A stretch of 64,000 nucleotides of DNA from Fidelibacterota bacterium (GTDB lineage: Bacteria; Fidelibacterota; Marinisomatia; SCGC-AAA003-L08; JACNLC01), in contig JACNLC010000070.1 of NCBI GenBank assembly GCA_014381725.1, positions 50,621-114,620 on the forward strand. Direction: 5' to 3'. Positions 1-8,563 of this stretch are shown here, piece after piece; positions within the stretch are counted from its first letter, which is position 1, and every line of letters starts with the position of its first letter. Made by a program: the position numbers and the translations under genes. A model generated the notes under the pieces. That model saw nothing but the letters and a program-made list of their open reading frames with translations, searched no databases and had not been told where the DNA came from.

Positions 1-568
1 TGACTTTATCGTAAATTTCCTTCACATTCGCCTCACCGCCTGGCGTGGCAATGACTTCGGCACCGACTTTTTTGAGCCAATCAAACCGTTCCTGCGACAT
101 TTCCTCCGGCAAAACAGCAATCGAAGGACAGCCGAGTAAATAGCCATCGTAAGCGCCGCCCCGACAGTAATTCCCCGTCGATGGCCACAGCGCTTTTTGG
201 CGAGTTGGGTCGAATTTTCCAGTAATCAATTTTTCGACAAGCGGACCGAAAGTCGCACCAACTTTATGTGCTCCAGTCGGGAAGTATTTCCCAAGCAAAA
301 TGAATATTCTTGCTTCCACACCGGTCAATTCCGATGGAAGTTCAAGAAAATTCACTTTTCCGAATCCACCACCTTTTTTCACGGGTTCGTTTTTCCAGGT
401 GATGCGAAATAAATTGAGCGGATTCAAATCCCACAAACCGACTGTTTTCAGTTTGTCCTTGATGCTCTGCGGAATTAACTCCGTATTTCGCATTTGTTTG
501 TAAGTCGGAATAACGATATTTTTCTCTCTACAGCGTTGAATTGTGTTTTGTAAAATTTGATTTGTCAT
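1..568 (-). CDS. PLP-dependent fold-type II enzyme (cysteine synthase/tryptophan synthase beta-like), 3' part cut by window edge
   Basis: I translated this partial gene by hand because it runs off the left edge; about 189 N-terminal residues are visible. The start is ATG at 568 with an AAAGG-type ribosome site about 5 bases upstream. The motif GAHKVGATFGPL carries the lysine expected to bind pyridoxal phosphate, and a following STGNYCRGGAYDGYLLG stretch resembles the phosphate-binding loop of fold-type II lyases and synthases. It does not look like 2,3-diaminopropionate ammonia-lyase (DpaL/YgeX), the PLP enzyme in the E. coli version of this cluster. It lies 34 bases downstream of the carbamate kinase gene and probably belongs to the same catabolic operon. 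The substrate is unknown. Confidence 0.75.
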   Translation of the reverse strand, partial: MTNQILQNTIQRCREKNIVIPTYKQMRNTELIPQSIKDKLKTVGLWDLNPLNLFRITWKNEPVKKGGGFGKVNFLELPSELTGVEARIFILLGKYFPTGAHKVGATFGPLVEKLITGKFDPTRQKALWPSTGNYCRGGAYDGYLLGCPSIAVLPEEMSQERFDWLKKVGAEVIATPGGEANVKEIYDKV

Positions 569-602
569 ATTTTTTCCTTTTTAGATATAAATTTCACGGA
601 TA

Positions 603-1559
603 TTAGCAGTTTATTATCTGCGTTCCGGTTTTTCCGTTCAAGGCATCAATCGCCTTATCCAAAGATGTAATTATCGCCCGTTCGCCACCGGATTTTACGA
701 ATCGAATACACGCTTCCACTTTCGGCCCCATGCTTCCATCGGCAAATTGTCCATCACTGAGATATTTTTCCGCTTCAGCAACCGTAATTTCGCTCAACGA
801 TTTTTGGTTCGGTTTCCCGAAATTCAGATAAACACATTCCACATCGGTGAGTACCAGGAAAATATCTCCGTTTACGACTTCTGCAAGTTTCTGCCCGGCC
901 TTGTCTTTATCCACGACCGCTTCTACTCCGATGAGTTGACCATCTGATTGTTTCACGACGGGAATTCCGCCGCCGCCTGATGTTATCACAATCACACGAT
1001 TTTCCAAAAGAAGTTTAATCGCTTCCGCTTCGATAAGTCCAATCGGTTCCGGCGACGGAACAACTCTCCTCCATGATTTTTCCGCTCCCGGCTTGACTTC
1101 TTTGACAATGTATCCTTTCTTCTCTTTCAATTCCATCGCTTCCTCGGGTGTGTAAAACGGTCCCACCGGCTTACTTGGATTCATAAAATCGGAATCCTTG
1201 TCATCCACCAAAACCTGCGTAATTACCGAAGTAATCGGAATTTCCCGCCCGTCCTTACGAAACGCATTCTGCAATTGATTTTGAAACATGTAACCGATTT
1301 CTCCCTGGGTCATCGCATCCACAACATCCAGCGGCAAGGGCGGCACGAGCATTTTGCTTTCTTCCTGTTGAATCAGCAAATTTCCAGCCTGCGGACCATT
1401 TCCGTGTGTGAGAATCAACTTGTAACCGAGTTTGTTCATCTTCACGAGTTGTTCGCAAGTCAGCGCCACATTTTTGAATTGATCTTCAGCGGTGCCGACT
1501 TCTCCCGGCTGCTTGATCGCATTTCCTCCGAGAGCAATTATAATTAATTTTCTTTTCAT
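603..1559 (-). CDS. arcC: Carbamate kinase
   Basis: Carbamate kinase transfers phosphate between carbamoyl phosphate and ADP, giving ATP, CO2 and ammonia. The amino-acid-kinase signature ALGGNAIKQPGE is at the N terminus, followed by TLTHGNGPQ-like and TSGGGGIPV segments typical of the family. I chose the internal ATG at 1559 (318 aa, near the family's usual 310) because GGAG lies six bases upstream; the longer frame to 1580 adds seven residues without a good ribosome site. It sits directly after two carbamoyltransferases, so it would harvest ATP from the carbamoyl phosphate they release. E. coli has a counterpart (yqeA) in its equivalent cluster. Confidence 0.93.
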   Translation of the reverse strand: MKRKLIIIALGGNAIKQPGEVGTAEDQFKNVALTCEQLVKMNKLGYKLILTHGNGPQAGNLLIQQEESKMLVPPLPLDVVDAMTQGEIGYMFQNQLQNAFRKDGREIPITSVITQVLVDDKDSDFMNPSKPVGPFYTPEEAMELKEKKGYIVKEVKPGAEKSWRRVVPSPEPIGLIEAEAIKLLLENRVIVITSGGGGIPVVKQSDGQLIGVEAVVDKDKAGQKLAEVVNGDIFLVLTDVECVYLNFGKPNQKSLSEITVAEAEKYLSDGQFADGSMGPKVEACIRFVKSGGERAIITSLDKAIDALNGKTGTQIINC

Positions 1560-1579
1560 ACTTTTCTCCATAAAAACCA

Positions 1580-1640
1580 CGAATGAACACTAAAATTCGC
1601 AAATAAAATCTTAGTGAAACTTAGCGCTCTTGGTGGCTAA
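1580..1640. repeat. Possible dispersed intergenic repeat, copy 1
   Basis: The gap between carbamate kinase and the knotted carbamoyltransferase holds cgaatgaacact followed by an AT-rich tract with ttagtgaaacttagcgct. A very similar 12-mer (cgaataaacact, 11 of 12 identical) occurs in the gap at 3619. Short intergenic sequences of this style recur in genomes of related phyla, which is my general recollection. With only two short matches the assignment is tentative. Confidence 0.3.
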
Positions 1641-1644
1641 AAAA

Positions 1645-2619
1645 TTACATCGTTAACGCCATCACCGCTTTTTGAGCGTGAAGCCGATTTTCCGCCTGAT
1701 CAAAGACAACCGAATTCGGTCCGTCAAGAACTCCATCGGTAACTTCGATATTCCGATCTGCAGGCAACGGATGCATGTAAATCGCATCTGGCTTTGCCAT
1801 CGCTAAACGACGCTCATCGGCAATCCAATCACTATATTGCTCGGTGATTCGTTTGTCATTGGTTGGATCCGTCGTTGTCAACATTGGTCCCCAACTTTTC
1901 GCATACCAAATGTCCGTGTCTTTCACGCCAGCTTCAAAATCGTCCATTATCTCAAAACTTCCGTGATGCTTTTTCGCATTTTCTTTCGCCTGATCAATGA
2001 ATTTCGATTTCAGTTTGAACTCAGGCGGATGTACCAAACGGACATTCATTCCATAGCGGGTCATGAGCAAAATCAAACTATTCGGAACACTTTGTGGTTT
2101 TGAGTAACTCGAAGCATACGCCCAACTCACAGTAATCGTTTTCCCGCGAGGATCGCCTTTTTTTTCTTTGATAGTTTGCAAATCTGCCAAAATCTGATGC
2201 GGATGAAATTCATCGCATTGCATATTCAAAACCGGCGTTCGGCTGGCTTCGGCAACCCAACGAATGTATTGATTCCCATGCTCCCAATCTACTTGACGAA
2301 TCGCAATTCCATCGTTGTAACGACCGAGAATATCGCCGATTTCTTTAGCCGTATCACCGTGGGAAACCTGCGTCGTTTTGCTATCCAAAAACATCGCATG
2401 TCCACCGAGTTGAGCCATTCCCGCTTCAAACGACGCACGAGTCCGAGTGCTGGAAAAGAAAAACAACATCGCCAGAACTTTATCACGCAAATAAGCATGC
2501 GGTTCGCCCAAAGCCCTTTTGCGTTTCAAATCCATGGCAACATCCATAATCGTGTCGATTTCTTCCCGAGTCCATTCCTGAGTCGTAATCATGTCACGGC
2601 CGCGTAAAAATGTCTGCAT
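1645..2619 (-). CDS. ygeW: Knotted carbamoyltransferase, YgeW-like
   Basis: 324 aa. The carbamoyl-phosphate motif STRTR is at residues 57-61, HPHQ at 139-142 and HPLPADR near the C terminus. The segment VSWAYASSYSKPQSVP matches the family that includes E. coli YgeW and the knotted acetylornithine/succinylornithine transcarbamylases. It is shorter than E. coli YgeW (about 396 aa). A perfect AGGAGG five bases before the ATG at 2619 fixes the start, and the upstream gene stops nine bases earlier, so the two are coupled. The context (SsnA, molybdenum hydroxylase, carbamate kinase, hydantoinase) implies a catabolic role: phosphorolysis of a ureido compound from purine breakdown, yielding carbamoyl phosphate. 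The exact substrate is not known. Confidence 0.88.
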   Translation of the reverse strand: MQTFLRGRDMITTQEWTREEIDTIMDVAMDLKRKRALGEPHAYLRDKVLAMLFFFSSTRTRASFEAGMAQLGGHAMFLDSKTTQVSHGDTAKEIGDILGRYNDGIAIRQVDWEHGNQYIRWVAEASRTPVLNMQCDEFHPHQILADLQTIKEKKGDPRGKTITVSWAYASSYSKPQSVPNSLILLMTRYGMNVRLVHPPEFKLKSKFIDQAKENAKKHHGSFEIMDDFEAGVKDTDIWYAKSWGPMLTTTDPTNDKRITEQYSDWIADERRLAMAKPDAIYMHPLPADRNIEVTDGVLDGPNSVVFDQAENRLHAQKAVMALTM

Positions 2620-2628
2620 AATTTCCTC

Positions 2629-3582
2629 CTATTCTTGTGAACCAAGAACCAACGCTAAAAGTGCCATTCGCATGACAACACCGTTGAACGCTTCCTGCCA
2701 GTATCGCGACCAGCGAGTGATATCCACATCCGCCGGAATTTCATCCATGCGTGGAAGTGAGTGCAACAGAATCGCATCTGATTTTGCTTTTGTGGATAGC
2801 AATTCACGTGTAATTTTGTAATTAGACGGAGTCAAATCAACATCACCTGAGCGTTCATCTCTGGCTTTTGTATAATCCGGCTGAACGACAGGTTCAACCA
2901 AAATCACATCCGCATCGGCGATGGCTTCTTCAACATGTTCGGCTTCTTTGAAATTCAGATTATATTTTTTGATTTCCTTTTTAAATTCGTCGGTCATACT
3001 CATTTCCGGCGGTGATACGAATGTAATGGGACAATCAAACTGCGTCAGCCCGTGTGCCAGCGAATGCATCGTTCGCATTCTCATATCACCGACGGCTAGC
3101 CATTTTAATCCGTCAATCCGTCCTTTTTCACGATAGACAGTGTAAAGATCAGTCAAAATTTGCGTCGGATGTTCGCCCCAGCCGTCACCGCCGTTGATAA
3201 TCGGCACAGATGACCATTTTGCTGCTTCGTGTGGTGCCCCTTGTTGAAAATGTCGCATCACGATCACATCGCCGTAGAATTCCAGCATCTTGACAGTATC
3301 TTTGATTGTCTCCTGATAAAAATCACCGGCACGTGTCATTTTCGCATCTGCAAAACCTGTAACATGTCCACCAAGCCGATGCATCGCAGCTTCGTGCGCC
3401 AATCTTGTGCGAGTGCTTGGCTGATAAAATGCCGTAACCAACGTTTTTCCCGCCAAAAGATCCGTATTTTGTCTATTTTCGGCATGATGTTTCAAGCGAT
3501 CCGCCACATCAAACACTCTAAAAAATTCATTTCGTTCAAAGTCCTTAAGTGAAAGAATATCTCTTCCTGCAAAACTTCTCAT
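2629..3582 (-). CDS. Aspartate/ornithine carbamoyltransferase family protein (PyrB-like)
   Basis: 317 aa. STRTR is at residues 56-60, the 80s-loop region contains DAKMTRAGDFYQET, HPTQ is at 138-141, and a LPRMDE motif lies near the C terminus. The overall pattern (GDGWGEHPTQILTDLYT) resembles the aspartate carbamoyltransferase catalytic chain, although that loop differs from textbook PyrB. No pyrI or other pyrimidine-biosynthesis gene is nearby. It lies between ssnA and ygeW in a catabolic operon, so a degradative transcarbamylase on a purine-derived ureido substrate is as likely as anabolic ATCase. The ATG at 3582 has AGGG upstream. Two carbamoyltransferases in tandem with one carbamate kinase is notable. 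Confidence 0.85.
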   Translation of the reverse strand: MRSFAGRDILSLKDFERNEFFRVFDVADRLKHHAENRQNTDLLAGKTLVTAFYQPSTRTRLAHEAAMHRLGGHVTGFADAKMTRAGDFYQETIKDTVKMLEFYGDVIVMRHFQQGAPHEAAKWSSVPIINGGDGWGEHPTQILTDLYTVYREKGRIDGLKWLAVGDMRMRTMHSLAHGLTQFDCPITFVSPPEMSMTDEFKKEIKKYNLNFKEAEHVEEAIADADVILVEPVVQPDYTKARDERSGDVDLTPSNYKITRELLSTKAKSDAILLHSLPRMDEIPADVDITRWSRYWQEAFNGVVMRMALLALVLGSQE

Positions 3583-3602
3583 TTTTATTTCCCTTTCTTT
3601 TT

Positions 3603-3669
3603 TAACTGCAAATTGACGCGAATAAACACTGATATTTTCGTGTAAACTCGTGTAATCTGTGGTTCATTT
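3603..3669. repeat. Possible dispersed intergenic repeat, copy 2
   Basis: The 87-bp gap between ssnA and the PyrB-like gene contains cgaataaacact at 3619-3630, nearly identical to 1580-1591, followed by gtgtaaactcgtgtaatctgtgg. This coincides with the point where GC content drops. It could be a repeat that marks a recombination joint; the evidence is two short matches only. Confidence 0.3.
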
Positions 3670-4959
3670 TCAGTTCATTTTATTCCAAATTAATTTTGCT
3701 TGTAATCTTGCTTTTTCCAAGATTTCAAATTCGTTTAAATCAACACATTTTCCGTTCCGAATTCGAAACTTACCACGAGTTATCACATCCGTGGGGTTTT
3801 CCAGTCCAAACAGGATATGCGCTGAAAAGTTTTCTTTGGTAATCTCCGTTTTTGGAGAATAATCGAAAAAAACCAAATCGGCTTGGTAACCTGGTTGAAT
3901 ATTGCCCAATTTCAAACCAGACAATTTACTTACAATTTGCGAATTATTTTCGAATAAAAATGCAAAATAATCCACATTTTTCTCCTTGTGTGAACTGCGA
4001 ATCAGCACTCCTTCTTTCGCTTCGGATAGCATGCTCGCCTGCATTCCGTCTGTTCCCAATCCTACTTTAGTTTTTTCGATGATTTCGGATGATAGAATTC
4101 CAACTTTGTTGTTCGCATTGGATGTTGGATTGTGCACAAGATTCGCTCCGGTTTTCTGCAGAATTTCCAAATCTTCCGGCAAGATGTGGATTCCATGCGC
4201 AACCAGACTTCTCTCATTCAACAATCCAAAATGATTGAGCCGTTGAATCACCGATGGATAGCCTAATCTTTTTGTGTATTCCTCATCTGCTTTGTCTTCG
4301 GAAACATGGATGTGAATTCCACAATCCGATTCTGCGATTTTCTCTAATGATTTATCAGAAAGCGTAAACGATGCATGAAGTCCCAATAACGGAAAAACAT
4401 GAGGATTGTTTTCGTGTTTTTGTAATGTTCTCAAATTTACCGCCAAACCAGATTCGAAATATCCCTCACCGTTTCGGTCGGTAATTTCAAATGCAGGCGA
4501 GATATTGATTCCAAATTTCTCAGCAATTTCAGCGAGCATTTCGAGTGAACCTTCGGTGAAATTCGGACTGGAATGATGATCAATAACTGTCGTAACGCCA
4601 CATTTTAAACATTCCAATAATCCAGTTTCAAAAGACGCTCGAGTTGAATTTTCATCTAGCGCCAAATCCAGTTTCCACCAGATTTGTTCAAGAATTTCCG
4701 TGAAGTTATTTGGAATTTTCTGTGGAGGAGGCATCCCAATTGCAAGAGATGAATACAAATGGTGATGCATATTTATCATTCCCGGTAAAACCGTTTTTCC
4801 GGAAAAATCCAGAATTTCATCGAAATCATTTTCTTCAAGAATTCCAGAACCGACTTTCTCAATTTTATCATTCATAATTGAAACCCGACCATTTTCAATA
4901 AATTCTGGTTCACCGAATGGATTTACAATTCTGATATTTTTGATGAGTGTTTTTTTCAT
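3670..4959 (-). CDS. ssnA: SsnA-type amidohydrolase (guanine deaminase-like)
   Basis: 429 aa, close to the family length of about 440. Metal ligands of the amidohydrolase fold are visible: MHHHLYSS (residues 64-71), HIHVSED (216-222), VAHGIH with H255 and H258, and GTDG with D304. SsnA proteins belong with the chlorohydrolase/guanine deaminase group and are fixed members of selenium- and molybdenum-dependent purine catabolic clusters. The start codon overlaps the stop of the molybdenum hydroxylase gene (ATGA at 4956-4959), so the two are translationally coupled. The likely role is hydrolytic deamination or ring opening of a purine-derived substrate; the substrate is inferred from context only. 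Confidence 0.9.
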   Translation of the reverse strand: MKKTLIKNIRIVNPFGEPEFIENGRVSIMNDKIEKVGSGILEENDFDEILDFSGKTVLPGMINMHHHLYSSLAIGMPPPQKIPNNFTEILEQIWWKLDLALDENSTRASFETGLLECLKCGVTTVIDHHSSPNFTEGSLEMLAEIAEKFGINISPAFEITDRNGEGYFESGLAVNLRTLQKHENNPHVFPLLGLHASFTLSDKSLEKIAESDCGIHIHVSEDKADEEYTKRLGYPSVIQRLNHFGLLNERSLVAHGIHILPEDLEILQKTGANLVHNPTSNANNKVGILSSEIIEKTKVGLGTDGMQASMLSEAKEGVLIRSSHKEKNVDYFAFLFENNSQIVSKLSGLKLGNIQPGYQADLVFFDYSPKTEITKENFSAHILFGLENPTDVITRGKFRIRNGKCVDLNEFEILEKARLQAKLIWNKMN

Positions 4960-7205
4960 GATTCTATTTTCTCCAACACATTTTCTGGTGTCATCGGAAT
5001 TTCATTAAATTCAATTCCAGTTGCATTGCTCACGGCATTTGCGATTGCGGCGGCTGTTGGAATAATAGCCGGCTCGCCAATTCCTTTTGCGCCCCATGGT
5101 CCGAGTGGTTCTGAATCCTCTACCAAAATCGTCTCAACCTTTGCGGTATTTTGAGCAGTTGGAATCAGATAAGTCGAAAGGTTTTGTGTTACGGCTTTGC
5201 CGTGTTCATATTTAAAATTTTCTGTCAATGCCCAGCCGATACCTTGAGCCGTTCCGCCTTCTACTTGTGCTTGCAAACCCGCCGGATTGATCGCTTTACC
5301 AATATCGTGTGCCGCCCAGATTTTTTCCACCTTCACTATTCCAGTCAATCGGTCAACCCGCACTTTCACAATTTGCGTAGCATAGGAATAAGTAAAATAC
5401 GCATCGCCAGTTCCCGTTTCCGAATCGTAATCCAACTCCGGAACATGCCACCAGCCGTTCGATTGTGTTTTCATCCCGTTTAGATGTAAATATCCGGCAA
5501 TTTCCGAAAATGTAATTTTCCGCTCTGATTTCAAATTCTTTGCAAAACAGTTTTTGATTTCTATATTTTCCTGATCGCAATTCAAAATTTCAGCACTCAC
5601 TTTTTTTAAAATAGGAAGCAATTCTTCAGCGGCATTGCGGATTGCGTTTCCAGTCATCACGACATTCCTGCTAGCCACAGACGGACCGCTATCCGGAACG
5701 TGAATCGTACTCGTCGGCAAAATCTCGATTATTTCCGTCGTTACGCCTAACGCTTGGGCTGTCATTTGAGCAACAACCGTTTCGGCTCCCTGACCCATTT
5801 CCACGAGTCCAAATGCAACCGAAATTTTTCCATTTTTCCGAATTTTAATGTTCACTCCCGCTCCGTCCAAATGCCAGCCAGCCGCACCGAGACAATTTCC
5901 ATAATGGCATGATGCAATTCCGATTCCTTCGAGATAATGTGAATTATTATTGTTTTGGATGATATTGTTATTAATTCTTTCCGATGCGTTTTGAAGTGTC
6001 TCTTTTGCGCCAACACTGGATGTCAATTTTTGCCCTGTCATCGTTTCATCACCGACTTCGAGCATATTTTTCATGCGAAATTCCACAGGATCGATTCCTA
6101 ATTTTTTCGCCAAAATATCCATTATTCGCTCGTGTCCAAATGTCGCTTGTGGCGAACCAAATCCACGAAATGCGCCGTTCGGTGGGAGATTAGTGTAATA
6201 TGATTTCGACCGAACTTTGACATTCGGAATTTTATACGGACCCATCGCCTGCATCGCAGCACGGTAAGAAACGACGGACGAGAGTGTCGCATACGCTCCA
6301 GCATTTTCTTCGAGCAAAATCTCAGCGGCAAGCAATTTTCCACTTTTGGAAACACCGACTTTGTATCGCATTTGGAACGGATGGCGCTTGCTCGTGAGTT
6401 GCACATCTTCTTTTCGGGAATAAACCATTTTTACGGGTTTGCCCAATTTTTGCGCCGCAACCGCAACGCGAGCACAAAGTTCAGACGGAACATCTTCTTT
6501 CCCGCCGAAAGCACCGCCGGTCGGAGATTGCTCCACTTCGACATTTTCAAGCGGAATTCCTAATACACGAGAAACGGCTTTTTGAATGTAAAACGGACAT
6601 TGAAGAGAGCCGAGAAGTTTCATTTTGTCGGTTTTTGGAAAGGCGATGCATCCCTGTGGTTCCAAGTAATAATGCTCAGCAACGGAAGTTTTGAAAGTTT
6701 CTTCGATAATCAAATCCGCATCGGTAAATCCGGTTTCGATATCGCCGCGAATCACTTGATGTTCGCAAGCGAGATTCGAATCATGTAAAAATATTTCCGT
6801 CGCATTTCTGGATTCGTCAATAGTGAAATATGGAGATAACTCCTCAATTTTAATTTCCACAAGTTTCGCAATATCCCGTGCGTTTTGTGGAGATTTTGCG
6901 ACGATCAAACCAATCACATCACCGACAAACCGCACAATTTTATCGGCAAAAAGTGGCTGATCTTCGATAATTACTCCAACCTGATTTTCTCCGGAGATAT
7001 CTTTTGCGGAAATGAAATCCACAAAATCCGGATATGATTTTGCTTTGGAGAAATCAATGCTCAAAATTTGCCCAAACGGAATCCCAGAATAAACCGGAGC
7101 GGCGTGGAGAAAATTTTCATCGGGCAAATCGTCAAGAAATTTGGTTTGACCTAAAACTTTCTCCAAAGCGTCAATTCGTTTGTATGATTTGCCGATTTCT
7201 TCCAT
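4956..7205 (-). CDS. Molybdenum-binding hydroxylase large subunit (xanthine dehydrogenase/aldehyde oxidase family)
   Basis: 749 aa. The molybdopterin-binding motif GGAFGGKE is at residues 230-237, GAFRGFGSPQ follows in the middle, and the C-terminal WGAKGIGEPA holds the expected catalytic Glu711. The length fits a stand-alone molybdopterin subunit: the N-terminal [2Fe-2S] domain of E. coli XdhD and the FAD domain of full xanthine dehydrogenases are missing. Neither partner is encoded in the window, so they must lie to the left or elsewhere. A short Asn-rich stretch (RINNNIIQNNNNS) sits near residue 430. It heads the leftward operon, and the divergent operon supplies YqeB, YqeC, MocA and XdhC maturation factors. 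Hydroxylation of xanthine, hypoxanthine or a related purine is the likely reaction. Confidence 0.92.
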   Translation of the reverse strand: MEEIGKSYKRIDALEKVLGQTKFLDDLPDENFLHAAPVYSGIPFGQILSIDFSKAKSYPDFVDFISAKDISGENQVGVIIEDQPLFADKIVRFVGDVIGLIVAKSPQNARDIAKLVEIKIEELSPYFTIDESRNATEIFLHDSNLACEHQVIRGDIETGFTDADLIIEETFKTSVAEHYYLEPQGCIAFPKTDKMKLLGSLQCPFYIQKAVSRVLGIPLENVEVEQSPTGGAFGGKEDVPSELCARVAVAAQKLGKPVKMVYSRKEDVQLTSKRHPFQMRYKVGVSKSGKLLAAEILLEENAGAYATLSSVVSYRAAMQAMGPYKIPNVKVRSKSYYTNLPPNGAFRGFGSPQATFGHERIMDILAKKLGIDPVEFRMKNMLEVGDETMTGQKLTSSVGAKETLQNASERINNNIIQNNNNSHYLEGIGIASCHYGNCLGAAGWHLDGAGVNIKIRKNGKISVAFGLVEMGQGAETVVAQMTAQALGVTTEIIEILPTSTIHVPDSGPSVASRNVVMTGNAIRNAAEELLPILKKVSAEILNCDQENIEIKNCFAKNLKSERKITFSEIAGYLHLNGMKTQSNGWWHVPELDYDSETGTGDAYFTYSYATQIVKVRVDRLTGIVKVEKIWAAHDIGKAINPAGLQAQVEGGTAQGIGWALTENFKYEHGKAVTQNLSTYLIPTAQNTAKVETILVEDSEPLGPWGAKGIGEPAIIPTAAAIANAVSNATGIEFNEIPMTPENVLEKIES

Positions 7206-7271
7206 AATTCTATTGCATAATTTACGAAAATAGTTCCGTCAGATATACCTAAATTAACTTTAATTTACAGC
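7206..7271. promoter_or_regulatory. Divergent promoter region of the purine catabolic operons
   Basis: This 66-bp AT-rich spacer separates the start codons of two head-to-head operons and must carry promoters for both. I see no convincing -35/-10 pair or operator palindrome in it, so only its position supports the call. Confidence 0.4.
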
Positions 7272-7991
7272 ATGGAATTTTACCAGATTATTGATAAAAA
7301 CAGAGAAAATTTGAAGAATTCGTGCATCGCCTTGATCGGTGGCGGAGGAAAAACAAGTTTCATGCGACAAGTTGGTTTGGAACTTGCCAATTATTTTCAA
7401 AGGATATTGATTACATCATTGACGAAATCTGAATTTGACGAAAAAGTAATTTTACTCGATAAGATTTTCGGGAAACTGGATTTTTCGGAAAATCCGCTTT
7501 TTTTGATGAAATTCAAGCAAAACAATCAAAAGTTAACTGGAATTTCAGAAATTGAATTAGAAAATATTTATCCATTGTCAGATATCACAATTTTCGAATG
7601 CGACGGTGCACAAAAATTGCCACTGAAAATTCACAACAATTTCGATCCGATTGTACCAACATTTGCCACACACACAATCATCTTTATCGGAGCGGACGCG
7701 GTAAACACGAAATTATCAGATGGAAAAATTCACCGCCAAGAATTGTTCAAACAATTCTGGAGAATTAACGATAATTTTGTGCTCGATTGCGAATTTATCG
7801 CAGAAGTTGTAACCTCGAAAAATGGTTATCTTAGCAAAATTCACCACGACCCAAAATTGATTTATTTCGTAAACAAAGCAGATAAATTCCCTGAAAATGC
7901 GGAAAATTTAGCAAAATCCATTTTTCAAAAGTCCAATCATCCCACATTTTTCGGAAGTATTCACTCTGGATTTTGGGAACAAATCCGATGA
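7272..7991 (+). CDS. yqeC: YqeC-like accessory protein for selenium-dependent molybdenum hydroxylase
   Basis: 239 aa with a P-loop-like GGGGKTSF at residues 23-30, then the FECDGAQKLPLKIH segment typical of the YqeC family (putative selenium-dependent hydroxylase accessory protein). The family is found almost only in clusters with molybdenum hydroxylases, YqeB and MocA. Its biochemical activity is not firmly known; nucleotide-dependent delivery or insertion of labile selenium or cofactor has been proposed. It is the first gene of a five-gene rightward operon, and its TGA overlaps the next start (ATGA at 7988-7991). Confidence 0.85.
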   Translation: MEFYQIIDKNRENLKNSCIALIGGGGKTSFMRQVGLELANYFQRILITSLTKSEFDEKVILLDKIFGKLDFSENPLFLMKFKQNNQKLTGISEIELENIYPLSDITIFECDGAQKLPLKIHNNFDPIVPTFATHTIIFIGADAVNTKLSDGKIHRQELFKQFWRINDNFVLDCEFIAEVVTSKNGYLSKIHHDPKLIYFVNKADKFPENAENLAKSIFQKSNHPTFFGSIHSGFWEQIR

Positions 7992-8563
7992 AAATTTCGC
8001 TTATCATTCCAGCGGCTGGACTTTCGAGCCGTCATAAGGAAAACAAATTGCTACGGAAAATTGACGAAAAATTCGTGCTTGAAAAAACGATTTCCACATT
8101 CACAAGTTTTCCAATTCAAATTTTGGTTGTGCTCGGATTTCAATCTAAAATAATTCGCAAAATTCTCGAAAATGAGTTTGCAGAACAAATCGAAATTTTG
8201 GAAAATAAAGATTTCCGCAGCGGAAAAAGTTCTTCAATTCGTGCTGGGATTTCCGCTTGCGAAGATGCTGATTATTTAGGATTTTGCAACGGCGATTTGC
8301 CATTTATCAGCAAAGAAACTGTGACAAAATTGTTGAATATTTTGGATATGAAAAAACCGTCAATTCTCGCTCCAAAATTTCAAAATCAAATGGGACATCC
8401 GATTTTTTTTGATCGAAGATTGTGCTCGGAACTTTTGCATATTTCAGGTGATTTTGGTGGGAAATCGGTCGTAAATGCTCATCCGGAAACGGTTTTCGTG
8501 CCTGTTGATGATTCCGGCGTAATTATAGATATGGACAGGTTACTCGAAAATGAAAAAATTTAG
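7988..8563 (+). CDS. mocA: MocA-like molybdenum cofactor nucleotidyltransferase
   Basis: About 191 aa. The N-terminal PAAGLSSRHKENKLL is the nucleotide-binding signature of the NTP-transferase fold used by MobA and MocA, and NGDLPF supplies the metal-binding aspartate. MocA adds CMP to molybdopterin to make the cytosine dinucleotide cofactor of the xanthine dehydrogenase family, which fits the hydroxylase encoded divergently. I prefer the ATG at 7988, which overlaps the YqeC stop, to the in-frame ATG at 7973, which would add five residues (MGTNP). It overlaps the following gene by 14 bases. Confidence 0.85.
   Translation: MKISLIIPAAGLSSRHKENKLLRKIDEKFVLEKTISTFTSFPIQILVVLGFQSKIIRKILENEFAEQIEILENKDFRSGKSSSIRAGISACEDADYLGFCNGDLPFISKETVTKLLNILDMKKPSILAPKFQNQMGHPIFFDRRLCSELLHISGDFGGKSVVNAHPETVFVPVDDSGVIIDMDRLLENEKI

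Noticed and set aside
1560..1580. Longer start for carbamate kinase (MVFMEKS extension)
   Set aside because: The extension has no ribosome site, while GGAG lies at the right distance before the internal ATG at 1559.
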